Source: Paludibacteraceae bacterium | GTDB lineage: Bacteria > Bacteroidota > Bacteroidia > Bacteroidales > Paludibacteraceae | Direction: 5' to 3' | NCBI GenBank assembly: GCA_017443145.1 | Contig: JAFSPA010000009.1 | Coordinates: forward strand, 62,001-126,000 | DNA length: 64,000 bases | Shown here: positions 1-7,831 of the stretch, in pieces | How positions within the stretch are numbered: position 1 is the first letter of the stretch | How the letters are laid out: the number at the start of each line of letters is the position of its first letter | Program-made: the position numbers and the translations under genes | The notes under the pieces: generated by a model | Database searches by the model: none | The model's input: the letters and a program-made list of their open reading frames with translations, nothing else | What the model was told of the DNA's origin: nothing

Positions 1-159
1 TATCGATTTATGGAAGTCCAGCAGAAAGACATTGTCTTTTGCCATAAACAAACGCAGGAAAGCACACCGTGCCTCTTCGTCTGTTTCCAACAGAGGAAGT
101 GTTCGAACAACAAGGTCGTCGTATCGGCCGAAATATAGCAAGTCGAAAATTCTCGTCAT
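1..159 (-). CDS. Hypothetical protein, N-terminal fragment
   Basis: The frame is open from an ATG at 159 to the window edge (53 codons), beginning MTRIFDLLYFGRYDDLVVRT. It lies 24 bases downstream of the stop of the hypothetical gene at 184-807 on the same strand, so it is probably the fourth gene of that operon. The visible part is charged and soluble, with no signal peptide. I do not recognise a family; the rest lies outside the window. Confidence 0.55.
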   Translation of the reverse strand, partial: MTRIFDLLYFGRYDDLVVRTLPLLETDEEARCAFLRLFMAKDNVFLLDFHKSI

Positions 160-183
160 TGTTATTTAATAATATTGTATCTA

Positions 184-807
184 TCAGTCAAACATTACTC
201 GTGGGTTCATAATATTAGGGCTGCGCCATTCGATACCGCGTTTAGCGAGTGCCGCACGTTTTTCCGCCCAGTACGCAAAGCAGAAACCCATGCCATGAGG
301 GACGTCGGTCAGGTTGGCATAGGCTTCGCGGTCGGCGTCGTCAATCGCGTCCTCGTACTGCCGGGTCCATTCGACGGGGTCGGACTTGAGCATTCGGCCG
401 TCGTGTATATCGCCGAAGCGTCCTTCGTCAGCGGCTTGGATATTGCTCTTGAGTTGTTCTATCTCTTTGCGCAGGTCATCGGTTATGTTGAACTCGTGCC
501 CTTCAATCGCCTCCGCGTAGTTGACCAACTCCAGTTGCAGCAGTTTGAGTTCAAGCATGAGCCGCGGGTGTTCGTATAGGCATTCTTCTATGCGTTTGGT
601 CACGGTATAGGCCTCAGCGAGCGTGTGTTCGAACTGCCCGAGGTGACGGGCGTAGTAAATCACTTCCCGCACCATATTAGCTATCGGGCTCGGGTCGTCC
701 TGCTCTTGCAGGATATGTTCTGCTTTCTCACAGCACTTATCACAAATTTGCCCGTAACGCTCCAGCGCATCAGGAGTCGACTCTAATTTGGTTTTCTCGA
801 AATGCAT
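184..807 (-). CDS. Hypothetical cytoplasmic protein, mostly helical
   Basis: This is a 207-residue acidic protein without signal peptide or membrane segment. Residues about 20-130 look like long amphipathic helices, including an N-terminal stretch with a Cys pair (CDKCCEKA) and a Glu/Leu-rich middle. I recognise no catalytic motif or family. The ATG at 807 lies 4 bases after the stop of the Sel1-repeat gene, so the two are very likely cotranscribed from the promoter at 2632-2663. The function is unknown; a role with the neighbouring Sel1 protein is inference from position only. Confidence 0.75.
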   Translation of the reverse strand: MHFEKTKLESTPDALERYGQICDKCCEKAEHILQEQDDPSPIANMVREVIYYARHLGQFEHTLAEAYTVTKRIEECLYEHPRLMLELKLLQLELVNYAEAIEGHEFNITDDLRKEIEQLKSNIQAADEGRFGDIHDGRMLKSDPVEWTRQYEDAIDDADREAYANLTDVPHGMGFCFAYWAEKRAALAKRGIEWRSPNIMNPRVMFD

Positions 808-811
808 AGTC

Positions 812-2059
812 TTATTTTGTTAATAGTTCCCACATGCGGTCCTCGTCGTCATGGAATTCGCGTTGGATACGTAGGGCGCGGTCGTAGTCTTCTTCGCAGC
901 CGATACCGTTTTTGAGATAACGGCAGAGTAAGTCTACGGAGTCTTCGTAACTGCTGTCGTACGGACTGGCAGAGGAATGACTCCAGACATATTCCGCCAA
1001 CTCAAAGGCTTTCTTCTCGTTCTTCTCGCAGCCGCGACCTTCCTCGTACCATTTAGCGAGTTTGAGGGTATATTCGTGCGTGTGGTATTGGTCGGCAAGG
1101 CGTACGAGGTAGTTGAAGGCTTTGGTGTCATCTTTGTCTTCGTAGTGCCGGAACAGGCAAAGCAGGCAATCTTTATTGTCCTTTTCGGCACCTTGGTCTA
1201 AATATTTCCAGCCGAGTGCTTCGTCTGCTTCGTTGTTTTTGTCGAAGAGAACGGAGGCTGTTTCCCAGCAAGCTTCGGGGATATCGGCATCGGCAGCACG
1301 TTTGAGCCAAGGGTAGGCTTTGTCATGGTCCGCCTCTAAGATGGTGACGTTCGGATTACTGTATTTGGTACGAATACCATGCTTAAGCAAGTAACCTACT
1401 ATGTACATGGCAAATGGGTCACCTTTCTGCGCGTAAGAGAGTGCTTCGTGATAGATAGCCTCTTGGTTTGACGAACAATCGTCCCGGCGGTATAGTCCCC
1501 TCCAATAGTTTATTGTCTTTTCGGGCACGCAGTTGTTAATAGGTATCTCGTCGATAGGTGCTTCTGCGTTGGATTGACGGCCTACGTTATTGAGGTATGC
1601 GCGCAGGAGAGCGGGTTCGGCATCATCGAACAGGCTGTCAGGAGTGCCGGGTGCGCATAAAGCATTCTCGAACTCAACTGACAAACGAGACTTGTACTTT
1701 TTTTCATCTTCATAAATCTCTTTGGGCCATTTCTTTGCATCTTTGATAATTTGGCTAAGTTTTTGCCAAAGGGGAATGAAGGAGTCATCGTCTGTATCAA
1801 TCAGCATATCCATCAAATCCATTACATCTTCGGGCTCGTGGCATTTGATAGCCAGATAGAGCAGGACCTGCAGGCACTCAACATCCCGCACGGCGGCTCC
1901 TTTCCACAGGGCGGTCATGTAACCGGTGATATCTGATTTGGCGGCATATTCTTCGTAAACAGGAGTCACGAAGGACGGGTCGTCGATACGCTCTTTATTG
2001 ATTGGCAGGGACTTGGCGCCCGATGCCGCTTTGTGTAATTCAGGTGAGAAGATTGCCAT
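812..2059 (-). CDS. Sel1-like repeat (TPR-type) protein
   Basis: This 415-residue protein has helical pairs of the Sel1/TPR kind in its C-terminal two thirds. From about residue 215 on, units of the form A-x-x-G-D-P-x-A, KAYPWLKRAADADIPEA, KAFELAEYVW and YLKNGIGCEEDYDRAL can be read. Such repeats form a solenoid that binds proteins. There is no signal peptide, so it is probably cytoplasmic. It starts 39 bases after the YwqG-like gene and is followed 4 bases later by a hypothetical gene, in one operon. The first ~190 residues are not clearly repetitive. The binding partner is unknown. Confidence 0.75.
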   Translation of the reverse strand: MAIFSPELHKAASGAKSLPINKERIDDPSFVTPVYEEYAAKSDITGYMTALWKGAAVRDVECLQVLLYLAIKCHEPEDVMDLMDMLIDTDDDSFIPLWQKLSQIIKDAKKWPKEIYEDEKKYKSRLSVEFENALCAPGTPDSLFDDAEPALLRAYLNNVGRQSNAEAPIDEIPINNCVPEKTINYWRGLYRRDDCSSNQEAIYHEALSYAQKGDPFAMYIVGYLLKHGIRTKYSNPNVTILEADHDKAYPWLKRAADADIPEACWETASVLFDKNNEADEALGWKYLDQGAEKDNKDCLLCLFRHYEDKDDTKAFNYLVRLADQYHTHEYTLKLAKWYEEGRGCEKNEKKAFELAEYVWSHSSASPYDSSYEDSVDLLCRYLKNGIGCEEDYDRALRIQREFHDDEDRMWELLTK

Positions 2060-2098
2060 AAAACTATTTACAATTTAGTCATTTACAATTTACAATTC

Positions 2099-2614
2099 TT
2101 AATAGGAATAGAGGACGCATTTGACACGGTCGAAGTTGCGTGCGGCGAGGTCTTCGGGTTTGATGAGGAAGAAGAGCGAACCGCAATCGTAGAAGCGGAG
2201 GTTGATATCGTCATCTTCCTCGAGTTGGGCGAGGACTTGGTAGTCGGGATAGTCCTGCGCGAGTTCGTCGGTCCAGGTAGTGGGTTGACTTAGGACTTTG
2301 GAGTCGTAATCCTCCATCTTGCGTGGTTCGGGCACGGCGGAAGTGCCGTCGGCATAGCGGATTTCGTGTTCGTGGAGATTGGTTTGTGTGGGGCTGTAGA
2401 GCACTTTGTAGAAGTTGGTCGGCCATTCTCCGAGATTGCCGCCTTCGACATCGATGTCGCCGAAGAAATAGTCCAAGTCCGCAAATACATAGACGAGGCC
2501 TTCTCCAAGTTTGAACTGACAGATCAGGGTCATCGGATTATCCTCGCTGTTAGAGGGATATGTCATATTTTCGGGCATAGTAGCAAAGCCCCACCAGTGC
2601 TCAATCATATGCAT
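2099..2614 (-). CDS. YwqG/DUF1963-like protein
   Basis: The product is a 171-residue acidic soluble protein with the traits of the DUF1963/YwqG family: an early phrase on food-like reading of protein surface (NPMTLICQFKLGEG), a central YVFADLDYFFGD strand region and a C-terminal FYDCGSLFFLIKPEDL. The frame is open up to 2998, but a Bacteroidetes promoter at 2632-2663 lies inside that extension and the added residues are translated tandem repeats. I therefore place the start at the ATG at 2614 (a second ATG lies at 2608). It is the first gene of a minus-strand operon with the Sel1 protein. The biochemical role of the family is not known. Confidence 0.7.
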   Translation of the reverse strand: MHMIEHWWGFATMPENMTYPSNSEDNPMTLICQFKLGEGLVYVFADLDYFFGDIDVEGGNLGEWPTNFYKVLYSPTQTNLHEHEIRYADGTSAVPEPRKMEDYDSKVLSQPTTWTDELAQDYPDYQVLAQLEEDDDINLRFYDCGSLFFLIKPEDLAARNFDRVKCVLYSY

Positions 2615-2631
2615 TTGTGTTATTTTCGCGG

Positions 2632-2663
2632 CAAAGGTACGACTTTTTTTTGGAATATGCAAA
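2632..2663 (-). promoter_or_regulatory. Bacteroidetes sigma-70 promoter for the YwqG-like operon
   Basis: On the minus strand a -33 TTTG (2660-2663) and a -7 TACCTTTG (2632-2639) are separated by exactly 20 bases and followed by GCCGC. The ATG at 2614 lies about 18 bases beyond the -7 box. Confidence 0.75.
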
Positions 2664-2746
2664 TAAATTGCAGTTTTTTTGCAGAAATCGTATTTTTCTT
2701 GGTTCAGAGGTATTCTTGCGTCGTATTGAGGTCTCGCTATGATAAC

Positions 2747-2845
2747 GTGTGACCGTCGTGTGACCTTCGAACCACCGTCGTTCGACTGTCGTTCCACCAT
2801 CGTTCGACCTTCGGGTGACCTTCGGGTGACCTTCGGGCGACCTAC
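2747..2845. repeat. Degenerate 11-bp tandem array, 9 units
   Basis: Nine consecutive 11-base units cover this stretch, for example GTGTGACCGTC, GTGTGACCTTC, GTTCGACTGTC, GTTCGACCTTC and two identical GGGTGACCTTC. Most match a loose consensus G-[TG]-[TG]-[TC]-[GC]-[AC]-C-[CT]-[TAG]-[TA]-C. The spacer between the helicase stop (3003) and the YwqG-like start (2614) holds this array, the 15-bp array next to it and the promoter at 2632, and otherwise no gene. Confidence 0.75.
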
Positions 2846-2878
2846 GGGAAAAAGAGGAAGGGGGTGAGGAGTTAAGGG

Positions 2879-2998
2879 GCTAAAGTAAGGGACGCTGAAG
2901 GTAGAAGCACTGAAGTAAGAGGTACTGAAGCAAGGAATGCTGAAGGTAGAGGCGACAGAATTAGAAGCAATAGAGTTGAGGTGAGAAGTTAAAGACAA
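2879..2998. repeat. Degenerate 15-bp tandem array, about 8 units
   Basis: Purine-rich 15-base units follow each other, such as GCTGAAGGTAGAAGC, ACTGAAGTAAGAGGT, ACTGAAGCAAGGAAT and GCTGAAGGTAGAGGC, with the last three units more diverged. It abuts the helicase stop. It lies upstream of the promoter at 2632, so it is probably not translated, although the minus strand stays open through it. Confidence 0.6.
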
Positions 2999-3002
2999 AA
3001 AG

Positions 3003-4118
3003 TTAGAGGCGTTGAATATGCTTGTGGAGGAAGCGCTCGATACGTTGGAAGAAGCGTTTGTCTTGGTCTGAGACGAGTGTGATGGCTGTTCCGTTGTTCT
3101 CGGCTCTGGCTGTACGGCCTATGCGATGGACATAGTCTTCGGCATCGCGGGGGACGTCGTAGTTGATGACAAGCGGTATATCGTCCACGTCGATTCCGCG
3201 GGAAACGATATCGGTAGCGACGAGGACTTGGACTTTACCGTTACGGAAGTCGAGCATAACGGCTTCGCGATCTTTCTGGTCGAGGTCGGAATGCATCTGT
3301 CGGGCGTCGAGGCCTTTGTTGCGCAAGGCATGAGTCAGTTCTTTGACGCGTTGCTTTTTGCCTGCGAAAATGAGTACTTTGTTGAGCGATTTTTCTTGGG
3401 TCAGCAGTTCGACGATTTTGTTGGTTTTGTCGGCATCGTTGAGGTCGATGGCGAGTTGTTTGATGGCTTCCGGCGGGCGTGAGACGGCGATTTTGACCTC
3501 GACGGGATTGTGCATAATGGTTCTTGCCAGCTTGCGGATATCGTTGGGCATAGTGGCAGAGAACATGATTTTCTGGCACGTTTTGGGCAGTTTGCGGACG
3601 ATGGTCATGATATCGTCGTAGAAGCCCATGTCGAGCATTCTGTCGGCTTCGTCGAGGATGAAGTACTTGACGCCGGAAAAATCCGGGGAATAGATGTTGA
3701 TTAGGCTAAGTAAGCGACCGGGTGTGGCGATGATGATGTCGGCACCTTTGGTGATACCGGATGTTTGGTTTCCCCAAGTACCGCCATCGTTTCCGCCGTA
3801 GATAGCAACCGACGAGAAGGGAACGTAGAATCCGAATCCTTCCATCTGTTGGTCGATTTGTTGTGCGAGTTCGCGTGTTGGCGCCATGATGATGGCGTTG
3901 AGTTTGTCGGGATCATGGTTGTCTTCGGCGAGTTTGGTGAGCAGCGGCAGTATATAGGCAGCTGTTTTGCCTGTTCCGGTCTGGGCGCAAGAGATGACAT
4001 CCCGGCCATCCAGGATGACGGGAATGGTTTTCTCCTGAACGGGCGTGGGCACGTCAAAGTGCATATCCCATAGTGCGTCCAAGACGTCGTCGGAAAGAGG
4101 TAGTTCGTCGAAGTACAT
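3003..4118 (-). CDS. DEAD-box ATP-dependent RNA helicase
   Basis: The 371-residue product has the full helicase core in order: Q motif (PTPVQEKTIPVI), Walker A AQTGTGKT, PTRELAQQ, TPGRL, DEAD, SAT, and C-terminal ARQMHSDLDQKDRE, VATDIVSRGIDVDDI and HRIGRTAR. It unwinds short RNA duplexes with ATP, in the cytoplasm; family members act in ribosome assembly, RNA decay or cold adaptation. The frame extends upstream to 4745, but that part overlaps the epimerase gene and lacks homology; MYFDELPL at 4118 is the natural start. It ends shortly after domain 2 and lacks the basic tail of many relatives. It is the last gene of the operon starting with thioredoxin at 7739. Confidence 0.92.
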   Translation of the reverse strand: MYFDELPLSDDVLDALWDMHFDVPTPVQEKTIPVILDGRDVISCAQTGTGKTAAYILPLLTKLAEDNHDPDKLNAIIMAPTRELAQQIDQQMEGFGFYVPFSSVAIYGGNDGGTWGNQTSGITKGADIIIATPGRLLSLINIYSPDFSGVKYFILDEADRMLDMGFYDDIMTIVRKLPKTCQKIMFSATMPNDIRKLARTIMHNPVEVKIAVSRPPEAIKQLAIDLNDADKTNKIVELLTQEKSLNKVLIFAGKKQRVKELTHALRNKGLDARQMHSDLDQKDREAVMLDFRNGKVQVLVATDIVSRGIDVDDIPLVINYDVPRDAEDYVHRIGRTARAENNGTAITLVSDQDKRFFQRIERFLHKHIQRL

Positions 4119-4152
4119 GGATGATTTTTGATTTGGGATTTTTGATTTTTGA

Positions 4153-5682
4153 TTATTCCCAGCCTTCGAAAATTTCGGGTCCGTAAACGTTATCTTCTTC
4201 GGGTGAGTGGAGCGGAGCCCACAGTTGTGCGAAGAAGGGGTTTCGTTTGGCTTCTCTGTCCCATTGCCACGGACGTGGATTATCGTCTTTGTATGGCCAG
4301 GGGAAGCAGTCGGGACACCAGTGTCCGCCAAGGAGAATGAGTCGGGGCGAGGCCTTGAACTTGTGTCCTTCGGCGCATTGCCACTCGAGTTGTGTGTCGA
4401 GATCGCCTTTGACCATTGACTTGGAGAGACATTTGCCACCGCGGAACTCGGCGGTTTTTTGCATGTCTTGGAGATCGAGTTCGCTGAGCGGCTTGGTCTC
4501 GTCGTAGCCGTGGTTGAGGAGGACGGCATCTTCGCTATTGTGGGATACGTCGAAGTGCTTCCAGTCGGGAATGGCTTTGTAGGCCTCGAGGCTGCCGTAG
4601 TAAGCGTTGATGCGTTTGGTGACGTTGTTTTTGATCCACCACTGTGTTCCGTGCTCTTTGCTGTTGGCCATAGCGCGCATAGCGAGTTTGACACAATGCG
4701 GGAAGAGTTTGGCGATATGTGTTTTGGATGCGAACTTAATGCCACCGGGAACGGACGGAGCCTGTGCGAGTTGCTTGAAGTAGTCCTTAATAGGTACGTT
4801 TGCGCGGAAATGTAGGAATCCTTCGAGCTTGTCGCTATCGAGATACCACATACCGTGGAAATTGCGCGTTGTGAACCAGTTGGCGTTGAAGATCTGCTCG
4901 GGTTTGGGACAGCCTATGGCATCAAGCAGGAGGCACTCGAACTCGTAGTTGGAGATGCGGTATTCGGCACCGGAACCGATATTGTAGTAGTTCTTCCAGA
5001 ACTCATCCGGGATATTGGGTCGGCAGATACGCTCAAGCAGTCGGCCTGAGTCTTCGACGGTAGCCCACTCCAAGACGCCACGGATAGGCACATGGAACAT
5101 GATCGGGTCGTAGTTCTTGAGGATTGCGGGATAGAGGATACCTGATTGACGGAGAGATACCCAGTTCTTGATGCCGGAATCTGTAATGATGCGCTCTGCC
5201 CAAGCTTTGGTGATGCCGTAATGGTCATAGGCGCTGACACAGATGGGATCGCCTGTTCTGCCCCAATGGAGCGGTTCGCGACGGTCACCCATTTGTGCTA
5301 CTGAACCGACATAGACAACCTTTGGTTGTTTGTTCTCGGGTTGTGCCAGGACAGCGTCTCGAATATATGTCGCAGCGGTTATGTTCGTTTTGCGGGTAGC
5401 GGTTGGACGATAGTCGGCCTGCGGGGAAACCATTCCTCCGACGTGCAGGACGATGTCGGCGCCAGTGACGCCTTTGAGGATGTCTTCGTATTTGGTCAAA
5501 TCACCCCAGATAACGTTTAGCGTTGAATGTTTAGCGATTAGGGGTGTAAGTAGTTCTTTGTTTTTTTGGCTTGGTCTTGCGAGTATGCGCAAGTCGTATT
5601 GGTCCGGGCGTTTGAGTATTTCCTGCATTCCGGCAAATCCCATTGTGCCGGTAGCACCTGTTAAGAAAACAGTTGTCTTCAT
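4153..5682 (-). CDS. NAD-dependent epimerase/dehydratase with C-terminal zinc-ribbon-like extension
   Basis: The N-terminal ~300 residues form an extended short-chain dehydrogenase fold: nucleotide-binding FLTGATGTMG at residue 6, an early WGDLTK, and the catalytic pair YDHYGITK (Tyr and Lys four apart) near residue 157. It likely acts on a nucleotide sugar or related substrate. Beyond residue ~320 comes an extra region that ends with CLSKS, WQCAEGHKF and GGHWCPDC; the spacing of Cys and His resembles the small zinc-ribbon of DUF4379-type proteins. At 509 residues it is far longer than ordinary epimerases (about 310-350). It lies 11 bases after the antiporter gene and 34 before the helicase. 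The substrate is not predictable from sequence. Confidence 0.8.
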   Translation of the reverse strand: MKTTVFLTGATGTMGFAGMQEILKRPDQYDLRILARPSQKNKELLTPLIAKHSTLNVIWGDLTKYEDILKGVTGADIVLHVGGMVSPQADYRPTATRKTNITAATYIRDAVLAQPENKQPKVVYVGSVAQMGDRREPLHWGRTGDPICVSAYDHYGITKAWAERIITDSGIKNWVSLRQSGILYPAILKNYDPIMFHVPIRGVLEWATVEDSGRLLERICRPNIPDEFWKNYYNIGSGAEYRISNYEFECLLLDAIGCPKPEQIFNANWFTTRNFHGMWYLDSDKLEGFLHFRANVPIKDYFKQLAQAPSVPGGIKFASKTHIAKLFPHCVKLAMRAMANSKEHGTQWWIKNNVTKRINAYYGSLEAYKAIPDWKHFDVSHNSEDAVLLNHGYDETKPLSELDLQDMQKTAEFRGGKCLSKSMVKGDLDTQLEWQCAEGHKFKASPRLILLGGHWCPDCFPWPYKDDNPRPWQWDREAKRNPFFAQLWAPLHSPEEDNVYGPEIFEGWE

Positions 5683-5693
5683 GTGACTATGTT

Positions 5694-7316
5694 TTAGTTA
5701 TGATTTTTCTTTTTATTGTTGTCGATGAGGCGTTTCCATCGTGTGCGAACAAACTTGCCGGTATGCGCCACGAAGTCCATCCACCAGTGTGTGAGAATCT
5801 CGGCCTCTTCGTCCTCGCGTTCTTGGACGGCTTTTTGGGCGTTGTTGTCGGAAATAACGAGCAGTTGGTCGCCGAGTTGCAGTTCGGTGTCGCCTGTAGG
5901 GACGAAGAACGTATCCTCGCGTCGGACCATGATGACGAGCGTGTGCGGCTGGATAGTGAGCTGTTTGAGCTTAGTGCCTTTTTCCAGCAGTTTCTCGTCC
6001 ACGACGCGTTCCCAAGAAGAGGATTGAATCTCGTCCGGTAGGTCGATGTCGAAGTATTTGAGTTTGTGTTGCGGCGTTTGCGGCGTGGCGAGTTTGAGTT
6101 TTGCAGCCAGCGTTCCTAATGTTGTTCCTTGGATGAGCAAGCTAATGAGCGTGCAGGTGAAGACGACGTTGAAGAGCAAGTCAGAATGTGGCACGTTTCC
6201 TGCTTCGCAGAGGATGGCAAAGATAATAGGCACAGCGCCTTTGAGTCCGACCCAGCTGACGAAGATTCGGTCGTTTTGCTTGAACTGTTTGCGGAAGGGG
6301 AGTAGGCAAAGTGCCACGCTCAGCGGACGAGCGATAAAGATCATGATGACACTAACGATGAGGCTGAAGACCCAGACGTGCCAATCGAGCAAGTCATGGA
6401 TATGCACCATGAGACCTAACATCAAGAACATGACGAGCTGGCTGAGCCAAGTGAGTCCGTCGAAGAAGGCTTTGGTCTGACGTTTGCGGTAGAAACGGCT
6501 GTTACCGATGATGAGTCCTCCGATATAGACAGCGAGGTAAGGATTACCTTTTAGGTAATATGTTGCGGAGAAGATAAAGATACAAGCTGTGAGAACCATG
6601 ATGGGATAAAGGCTATCGTTGGTGAGAGCACCTTTGTTAAGCAGCCAAACAACCACTTTACCGAAGATGAAACCGATGACAGCACCCATTACGAGTTGGA
6701 TGAGTACGTCTTGGAAGATTTGCAGGGCATTGATGTCGGTAGATGCCGTCGTGACGATACCGATGAGTGTGATGGTAAGGATATATGCCATCGGGTCGTT
6801 GGCACCGGACTCTAACTCCAACAACGGACGGAGATTATGTTTGAGTTTGACGTTGTTGGTTCGGAGTATAGAGAAGACACTTGCCGAGTCTGTGGAAGAC
6901 ATCGTAGCCGCCATAAGCAGTGCGGACCAGACAGACATGGTCAAGACTCCGTGGAACCATCCGAAGACTACCCAAGCGAGCACGCCAGTGATGACACAAG
7001 TGAAGAAGACACCAATGGTGGCCAGCGTAATACCCGGTGCCATAACGGGCTGAATGTCCGATATTTTCGTGTCCAAGCCACCGGAGAACAGTATGACGCA
7101 GAGTGCGATAGTTCCGATAGCTTGTGCCGTGGCGATATTAAGGCCGTAACTATAATCGGCACCGAGCCATGTACCTAATCCGCTTGGACCAAAGAGCATA
7201 CCGACAGCCAAGAACATAAGCAAGGCCGGCACTCCGAACTTATAACCGATACGGTCTGTGAAGATGCTCGCGAAGAAAAGCAGGGATAGGACGAGTAAAA
7301 CGAATTCAACTTGCAT
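5694..7316 (-). CDS. Potassium/proton antiporter, NhaP2/CvrA-like (CPA1)
   Basis: A 540-residue inner membrane protein with about 12 hydrophobic segments in the first ~390 residues. Typical family traits are FGPSGLG, the LFSGGLDTKISDI turn, SSTDSASVFS in the ion site region, and ELESGANDPMAYIL. The cytoplasmic C-terminal part (about 400-500) contains a TrkA-C-like regulatory domain (FFVPTGDTELQLGDQLLVIS). It exchanges K+ (or Na+) for H+ and is gated by a ligand on the C-terminal domain in relatives. The start at 7316 is 3 bases after the thioredoxin stop, indicating translational coupling. Confidence 0.88.
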   Translation of the reverse strand: MQVEFVLLVLSLLFFASIFTDRIGYKFGVPALLMFLAVGMLFGPSGLGTWLGADYSYGLNIATAQAIGTIALCVILFSGGLDTKISDIQPVMAPGITLATIGVFFTCVITGVLAWVVFGWFHGVLTMSVWSALLMAATMSSTDSASVFSILRTNNVKLKHNLRPLLELESGANDPMAYILTITLIGIVTTASTDINALQIFQDVLIQLVMGAVIGFIFGKVVVWLLNKGALTNDSLYPIMVLTACIFIFSATYYLKGNPYLAVYIGGLIIGNSRFYRKRQTKAFFDGLTWLSQLVMFLMLGLMVHIHDLLDWHVWVFSLIVSVIMIFIARPLSVALCLLPFRKQFKQNDRIFVSWVGLKGAVPIIFAILCEAGNVPHSDLLFNVVFTCTLISLLIQGTTLGTLAAKLKLATPQTPQHKLKYFDIDLPDEIQSSSWERVVDEKLLEKGTKLKQLTIQPHTLVIMVRREDTFFVPTGDTELQLGDQLLVISDNNAQKAVQEREDEEAEILTHWWMDFVAHTGKFVRTRWKRLIDNNKKKNHN

Positions 7317-7319
7317 AGT

Positions 7320-7739
7320 TTACTTGATTAGCAGGTTGTCGTCAATAATCTCCTCGATAGTTTCCTTGGGCTGCAAGCCGATTTGCATCATAGGTTTTTC
7401 CTTAACCGGGATGTATAGGACGCGCGGGAAACTGGTTATCTGGAAGGCTTGCGCAATCTCACGCTCCTGCTCCACATCAACTTTGTAGAAATAGACTTTT
7501 CCGGCGTACTGTTTAGCAAGTTCCTCCATAATAGGCGCCAAGCGTTTGCAGGGTCCGCACCAAGTGGTATAGAAGTCGATGATACAGGGTTTGTCGCCTT
7601 TGTACTTCCACTCTTTTTCGGTGGTATAGTCAAACACTTTGGCTTTGAACTGCTCCGTTGTGAGGTAGCTTACTGTTTGCGCGTTAGCCGTCAGCGAAAA
7701 TATCGCAACGAGGGCCAATAAAATGAGTTTTCTTTGCAT
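7320..7739 (-). CDS. Secreted thioredoxin-fold protein
   Basis: The product (139 residues) starts with a signal peptide, MQRKLILLALVAIFSLTANA, and carries a thioredoxin domain with WCGPC in the phrase YTTWCGPCKRLAP, a cis-Pro loop (ITSFPRVLYIP) and the usual beta strands. It is a periplasmic thiol-disulfide oxidoreductase by family. The open frame extends to 7832 but the extension runs across the promoter at 7758-7789, so the ATG at 7739 is the start. It is the first gene of a four-gene operon with the antiporter, epimerase and helicase. Confidence 0.88.
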   Translation of the reverse strand: MQRKLILLALVAIFSLTANAQTVSYLTTEQFKAKVFDYTTEKEWKYKGDKPCIIDFYTTWCGPCKRLAPIMEELAKQYAGKVYFYKVDVEQEREIAQAFQITSFPRVLYIPVKEKPMMQIGLQPKETIEEIIDDNLLIK

Positions 7740-7757
7740 AATTATCCAATTTGGGCG

Positions 7758-7789
7758 CAAAAGTACTACTTTTTTTGCAAATATGCAAG
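7758..7789 (-). promoter_or_regulatory. Promoter of the thioredoxin operon, overlapping the aroB promoter
   Basis: Minus-strand -33 CTTG (7786-7789) and -7 TACTTTTG (7758-7765), spacer 20 bases, followed by GCGCC. It overlaps the plus-strand aroB promoter (7774-7805) by 16 bases. Confidence 0.7.
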
Positions 7790-7805
7790 AATTGTTGTAA
7801 TTTTG
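7774..7805 (+). promoter_or_regulatory. Promoter of aroB
   Basis: Plus-strand TTTG (7774-7777), spacer 20, TAATTTTG (7798-7805), then GCGGC. The ATG of aroB is 27 bases beyond. Confidence 0.78.
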
Positions 7806-7831
7806 CGGCGATTTTATTAAAAAAAAGTACA

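Noticed and set aside
2747..2998. CRISPR array
   Set aside because: Units are 11 or 15 bases with no spacers between them and no cas genes in the window.
3003..4745. Helicase reading frame extended upstream to 4745 (580 residues)
   Set aside because: The extension runs across the epimerase gene, is low-complexity, and the family start MYFDELPL is at 4118.
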